Assembly (NCBI GenBank): GCA_003024985.2
Contig: PXIH01S0001317.1
Reading direction: 5' to 3' (one strand)
DNA length: 10,439 nucleotides
Source of the DNA: Euperipatoides rowelli
Taxonomy: Eukaryota > Onychophora > Udeonychophora > Euonychophora > Peripatopsidae
Shown here: positions 6,734-10,439 of the stretch, piece after piece
Position numbering within the stretch: the first letter of the stretch is position 1
How the letters are laid out: each line of letters opens with the position of its first letter
The notes under the pieces: model-generated
Databases searched by the model: none
Told to the model about the DNA's origin: nothing
The model's input: only the letters and a program-made list of their open reading frames with translations
Program-made: the position numbers and the translations under genes

Positions 6734-6860
6734 TTACCATAAAAAGTTATTTTTTAAAAAAGTAACTTTTTATGGTAACTATTTACATTTTAGATAAAGT
6801 AACCTGGATTTATAACTATCATAATTATTTTTAAAAAGTAATATTTATGATAACTAGTTA
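6734..6860. repeat. Two tandem, related hairpins
   Basis: The first, 6734-6778, is almost perfectly self-complementary (ACCATAAAAAGTTA... to ...AGTAACTTTTTATGGT, one mismatch). The second, 6811-6856, is a weaker version (ACTATCATAATTATTTTT to AGTAATATTTATGATAACT). The flanks also correspond (AACTATTTACATTTTA against AACTAGTTACAATTTTA), giving a duplicated unit of about 75-82 bases. Confidence 0.8.
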
Positions 6861-6936
6861 CAATTTTACAAAAGTAACATATTTGTAATTTAGCTGAGTT
6901 AAGTTTGATATTAATGTTTTTAAGTTTAAACTATTG

Positions 6937-7722
6937 TAAGGGAAAGTAGGGGAATACCGTGCACATAAGCAAGATTTGTTATTGTGGAAAAATAGTTAAG
7001 ATAAATGTTTATACATGAAAGTGATTCTTAGTTATCCTACTTTTAAATGTATATACACATTTAGTGCAAAACTATATCAAATTTAGTAAATATAGAAAAT
7101 AGTACAAAATGGTATTTTCACGGCTTCCCCCCACCCAAGGGGTAATATGGTGTTTGTGTGGGGGAAAATTGTGCATTGTTACTGAATATGGAAAACAACA
7201 CGGTAAGTTTTTTTAAATTAGTAAAAAAAAAAATGAAATTCTTAATTAGTTTGAGTTATTCATGAATGAAAATAATAATAATAATAATAATAATTACCAT
7301 AATAATAATAATAGGGTTAGAGCACCGGTATTACCCCATCGTGTTTTACAATTTTACCCCGTTCGTGTTTCAAAATTTAATTTATACGTAGCAGGCAAAT
7401 CTTTTATCTTAATGAAGTAATCTATAAATGAAAACATTCTCTAAACACTACCATTTAAGAATATATTTGACTAAAAATTATTGAATAAAAAAATTTGCTA
7501 ATTCTCTTATTTTCTTAAGCCAAAAAATAAGAAATATTTGAATTTTCGTTTTTCCACTTGCACATTTATAAAATAAAATTTCAAGATTCTTTCTATCAAT
7601 TATTGGTGCATATTGCAACCAGAAGAGGGCAGTACTAGATAGAGTTATTATTGTATCACCTAATATGAAAAATTTGATGCACAGTTTTATCTCGATGCAC
7701 GGTTTTCCCCCGACTCCCCTTA
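6937..7722. mobile_element. Non-autonomous element with G-rich terminal inverted repeats
   Basis: The left end TAAGGGAAAGTAGGGGAATA (then CCGTGCAC) matches the reverse complement of the right end TAAGGGGAGTCGGGGGAAAA (then CCGTGCAT) over about 28 bases, 21 identical without gaps. The flanks are GTAA (6936-6939) and TTAA (7720-7723), which would fit a TTAA target site with one change. The GGGGAAAACCGTGCA motif recurs inside at 7160-7175, and in reverse orientation near 7118-7134, 7329-7345 and 7354-7367. No transposase is present. TTAA-targeting superfamilies such as Kolobok or piggyBac are possible, but unproven. Confidence 0.6.
7269..7313 (+). repeat. (AAT)n microsatellite, interrupted
   Basis: About eight AAT units, a short TTACC interruption, and about four more. 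It lies inside the G-rich-ended element. Confidence 0.95.
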
Positions 7723-7724
7723 AT

Positions 7725-7915
7725 CTAATTTTTTATCATCTGGTTCTTTGGCTAATTATATTTTCAATGACTAAACACTAGGATAGTCTACTTATAATGT
7801 ACCAAATTTGAATTTAGTTAAATAATTGAAAAAAGCCTGAAAAAGCCTGTGGTTTGATAGAACTTCGCTTGAAGGTGCTTTTAAAGGTCTATTGCCATAC
7901 AATACAAACATACAT
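7725..7915. other. Non-coding; possible SINE body on the minus strand
   Basis: No gene is seen. On the minus strand this follows directly after the tRNA-like head and contains a less AT-rich block (about 7845-7900) with AAAGCACCTTCAAGCGAAG. It could be the body of the SINE, but I do not recognise a named SINE domain. Confidence 0.3.
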
Positions 7916-7982
7916 GTCTGAAGTAGGATTCGAACCTGCCTGGGCTTACAGACAGACTTTATGTCAACTGCATCACCAAGAC
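7916..7982 (-). mobile_element. tRNA-derived SINE head or tRNA pseudogene
   Basis: The minus strand carries a clear Pol III B box, GGTTCGAATCC (7936-7926), and an A-box-like TGATGCAGTTG. The two ends pair like an acceptor stem (GTCTTGG with TTCAGAC, one mismatch and two wobble pairs). The T stem has one mismatch, the D and anticodon stems are degenerate, and the length is 67 nt, so it is unlikely to be a working tRNA. A TGT triplet lies about where the anticodon would be (Thr-like), but this is not secure. A SINE is the best reading. Confidence 0.55.
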
Positions 7983-7986
7983 AAAA

Positions 7987-8038
7987 GTTAGGAGTTTATA
8001 AGTTAAACTCAACATGTGTTAACTTATAAACTCTTAAC
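7987..8038. repeat. Hairpin, 20-nt arms, 12-nt loop
   Basis: GTTAGGAGTTTATAAGTTAA (7987-8006) pairs with 8019-8038 with one mismatch. It begins four bases beyond the 5' end of the tRNA-like head, so it flanks the presumed SINE. Confidence 0.9.
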
Positions 8039-8738
8039 AGATTGCAACTTTATAGCCTAAATAAAATGTTACTTTCTTTCAATCATTTCAAATTTTGAAA
8101 GAAGAAAAAAAAGCATTTAAATTATTATAACTTGTTTCTTTAACGTGAATATTTATAGCTACAAATTTCATTATAAAAAACAAAAGATATTATTAAATGA
8201 TATATAATTTATATATTTAATAAAAAAATTAAAAAAAAAATTATTTGCAGAATATTTCAATCATTTACTTTTATTTTTAATTTAATATAGAAAAATTTTA
8301 ATGATTCATTTATTATCGGATAATGCTAATTTTTATACTTCTAGACCTACAGTACATTTCTAGCTCGTTGTTATAGACTAATAATTATTTATACACAAGG
8401 AAATTTTAATTACAGCAATTTTATTGTTTTCTTGTCAGCATAAAGCAATTTAAAATATAGAATAAAAAAATTATGTTAAACTACCGTTATAAAAAAATAA
8501 AGTTGAATTCATAATTCAGCTATCTAAATCAATTTACCTTATAATTATATTTAAATTAAATAAAATGTTAGAAACAGTGCAACTTTTCCTCGATTACTTT
8601 TTCCTTTATTATAAAATCATTCTGTAATGGGACAACTCAAACATTAACACTTTCTGATGCATTGCTCACGAAAGATTCCATTGAAGAAAACGTTTGCATG
8701 AACATAAAAAAAGGTCAAAAGCCTATGATATTTCTTAC
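8039..8738. other. Very AT-rich stretch, no gene found
   Basis: Long A- and T-runs dominate 8100-8320. A few minus-strand acceptor-like sites exist (for example CCATTACAG near 8626), but no exon with a good donor and open frame links to the neighbouring candidate exons. Confidence 0.6.
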
Positions 8739-8795
8739 AATATTCAGCAGAAGCAAAGAGAAAAATAATACACTTTTTCTCTAAAATGCTGACAT
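8739..8795 (-). CDS. Possible small internal exon, minus strand
   Basis: A textbook-like acceptor (ATTACTTTTTTAACTCATAG, AG at 8797-8796) and a GTAAGA donor (starting at 8738) enclose 57 nt. Only one frame is open throughout: two leading bases, then VSILEKKCIIFLFASAEY, then one base, so it is a symmetric phase-1 exon. It lies upstream of exons A-C on the same strand, but its phase does not fit exon A directly, so at least one more exon would be needed between them. I could not find one; one trial join created a stop. A chance pair of splice motifs is a real alternative. Confidence 0.25.
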
Positions 8796-9580
8796 CTATG
8801 AGTTAAAAAAGTAATTGTATATTTAAATGAATGCACATTTAGCTTGTCAATTTCACAATTTAATGCATAAACAAAAAAAACATTGTTCAGAAATAGACTG
8901 AACAGCCATTTTGTCTTTCCATTTATGAGGAATTTGTTATTCAAATTGATTTTTAGTACATTGAAAAAAAGAAAATATCAATCAGTGAGTTACAGGTACT
9001 GTACAAGTGATATACAGTACTGATTAATTTCACTTGCTGTTGAAATCTCACTGTATGTAGTAACACAAATGAAGTATTTCTGGATTGGATTGTAAGCATC
9101 AGTTTTCAACTTCAGTCTTACTCATAGTGAGGATCTGTTATATAACATATTAGTTATTTATAACTAATATCAAAGTATGTTATGTACTATGTTCTGTTTC
9201 TAAATGTAACAGTTATTAAATAGTTTATAAAAGCACCAAATAAATCTAAGCAATTCTTGTTGGAGAAGAAGAATGAGGGAATCATGTGATTAAAAATTGG
9301 TGTTTCCTTATTGGCTAAACTTATGATATATTTCTCATTATTTTGCTTGCTAATGGAAATCAGTTTACTAAAATAACTGATAGTTTCTATTAGCTCATTG
9401 TTTTCCTGTTATTAAATCATTTGGCATTTTAACATCCTCAGTAGCACCAAGTTGAAGTTACGCATCTTGGCATCAGTATCAATTTTATTAGGGACGATGT
9501 TTTTTTTAATAAATTCATGCATTGTGTTTTATTTATTTAATTATTCACAATAATTTTCATAATCTTATAATACAGTTATA
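8796..9580. other. AT-rich stretch with two small hairpins, no gene found
   Basis: GTACTGTA (8996-9003) pairs with TACAGTAC (9013-9020). ATATTAGTTAT (9147-9157) pairs with ATAACTAATAT (9160-9170) across a 2-nt loop. A strong minus-strand acceptor-like site (CATTCTTCTTCTCCAACAAG near 9260) is followed by an open frame starting NCLDLFGAFINYL but no good donor. Confidence 0.5.
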
Positions 9581-9704
9581 CAGTAAAAGCTTTGTTATCC
9601 GGAATTAATGGGACTNTTTTTTTAAAATTTTTTTTTGCATAAGAAATATGCCGGTTTCTAGAGCTTTCCGGTTGCCTAAAGGCCGGATAACAAAGCTTTT
9701 ACTG
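9581..9704. mobile_element. Tigger/pogo-type MITE, 124 bp, TA target site
   Basis: The termini 9581-9602 and 9683-9704 are perfect 22-bp inverted repeats starting CAGTAAAAGC and ending TTATCCGG. Each is flanked by TA (9579-9580 and 9705-9706). CAGT...TTATCCGG ends with TA duplication are characteristic of pogo/Tigger elements of the Tc1/mariner superfamily. The interior has a T-run with the single N (9616) and no transposase. The identical ends suggest fairly recent activity. Confidence 0.85.
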
Positions 9705-9713
9705 TAATTATAG

Positions 9714-9742
9714 TTAATAACCCTAGATAACAAAGCTTAATT
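9714..9742 (+). mobile_element. Fragment resembling the right end of the pogo-type MITE
   Basis: GATAACAAAGCTT at 9726-9738 repeats the subterminal part of the MITE's right end (beginning near 9686). It is probably a remnant of a second, degraded copy or a partial duplication. Confidence 0.5.
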
Positions 9743-10246
9743 AAATAAAGGAATTATTGATTTGTTTTGCTATATAATTATAACAATTATTATTATAAAA
9801 TTAAATCTAAAGTATGGTAGGCTACCTAAAAATGTATATATGAGCAAATAAAGAATAGAAAAGTGACAATAATATTCTTTAGGTTTTTTTTTATGAATAG
9901 ATTTTGTTTTAAATAATGCAAATATTGAGAAAATTTGTCGAGCAGGAGTATTCTGACTGTGGGTATGGTATTGAAACTGCTCCATTGTAATTTTTAAAAA
10001 TCTTAATAATCACTACGTTATTTTATAAAGGTTATGTATACTTATTATAATTTTAGAATGTTTTTGTTATTCAAAAAGAACCGTAATGTCCATCACTAAC
10101 TTATTAACGCGCTTTTCAAAAGACTGGTGGATGAACTATCACTTTGAAATATAATGGGTAAAGTAGAATTTAAAAATAGAATCAAAAATTCATTACAGGC
10201 AGGTGAAAAATATTCCTAATTATTGAAAGATAAATTATCAAAGCAA
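9743..10246. other. AT-rich stretch, no gene found
   Basis: A 71-codon minus frame at 9985-9770 runs into I/Y-rich low-complexity sequence and has no domain. Nothing else is recognisable. Confidence 0.6.
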
Positions 10247-10337
10247 GAAAGTTGATTGATTCCTGAATGATATGATTTGGCAATTTTTAAATCAAGGAAG
10301 TTGAAGGATCCATGAATGATATATTTTTGATAATTTC
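10247..10337 (+). repeat. About 49-bp imperfect tandem duplication
   Basis: GAAAGTTGATTGATTCC then TGAATGATAT (10264-10273) corresponds to GGAAGTTGAAGGATCCA then TGAATGATAT (10313-10322), a spacing of 49 bases. A weaker third start may follow near 10336. Confidence 0.7.
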
Positions 10338-10439
10338 AAAGTTATGGATGTCTGAAAAAAAAACACATGAATAATTAGTACCCAGACCTTAAAATTTCCT
10401 AATCTGGCCTTCTTCAGTATATTTGAAATTAAATAAAAT

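Noticed and set aside
7916-7982. Functional tRNA gene
   Set aside because: Mismatches in acceptor and T stems, poor D and anticodon stems, and short length; more likely SINE or pseudogene.
8744-8944. 66-codon minus-strand frame as a gene
   Set aside because: F/N/Y/L-rich chance composition; it crosses a good acceptor, and a different frame is open across the candidate exon.
9430-9480. Minus-strand coding piece reading DVKMPNDLITGK
   Set aside because: A fair acceptor precedes it, but a stop comes before any donor and no poly(A) signal or partner exon was found.

Overview
The window looks like non-coding, AT-rich eukaryotic DNA, probably introns and intergenic sequence from a marine invertebrate. 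There is no dense coding. Open frames are short, A/T homopolymers are frequent, and there are long G or C runs, microsatellites and several kinds of small DNA transposon relics. The recurring motif TAGGCCTA and its variants (near 721, 1054, 6708 and 9818) remind me of echinoderm and related deuterostome genomes. That is an impression only, and the species cannot be fixed from this sequence. A single N at 9616 shows this is assembled data.

Coding content is best supported on the minus strand. Three short segments at 6609-6555, 6380-6350 and 5811-5672 are bounded by plausible splice sites. They join in matching phase (2/0, 0/1, 1) into a 74-residue C-terminal peptide ending in a stop, with AATAAA motifs right after it. 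The intron between the second and third segments is mostly filled by a foldback element (5935-6267). I do not recognise the protein. A possible further exon of the same strand lies at 8795-8739, but its phase does not connect directly. Downstream on the same strand, 5340-4600 looks like T-rich 3'UTR-type sequence ending at an AATAAA (4674-4669). At 3712-3444 there is a second gene end or a decayed gene copy: an acidic C-terminal reading frame, a stop and two AATAAA signals. On the plus strand, 644-717 could be one exon of a Ly6/uPAR-like (three-finger) secreted protein. This is weak.

Repeats fill most of the rest. 602-635 is a perfect 34-bp palindrome. 2021-2120 is a 19-bp minisatellite. 2383-2700 and 3007-3426 are two hAT-like miniature elements, the second with an 8-bp target duplication matching at 6 of 8 positions. 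4166-4454 is a terminal-inverted-repeat element next to a large hairpin (4473-4556), with related pieces at 5371-5581. 6734-6860 holds two related hairpins. 6937-7722 is a GGGG-ended inverted-repeat element whose terminal motif recurs inside it. 7916-7982 is a tRNA-derived SINE head. 9581-9704 is a 124-bp Tigger/pogo-type MITE with perfect 22-bp ends and TA target sites. 10247-10330 is a short tandem duplication.

No rRNA, functional tRNA, CRISPR array or intact transposase was found.
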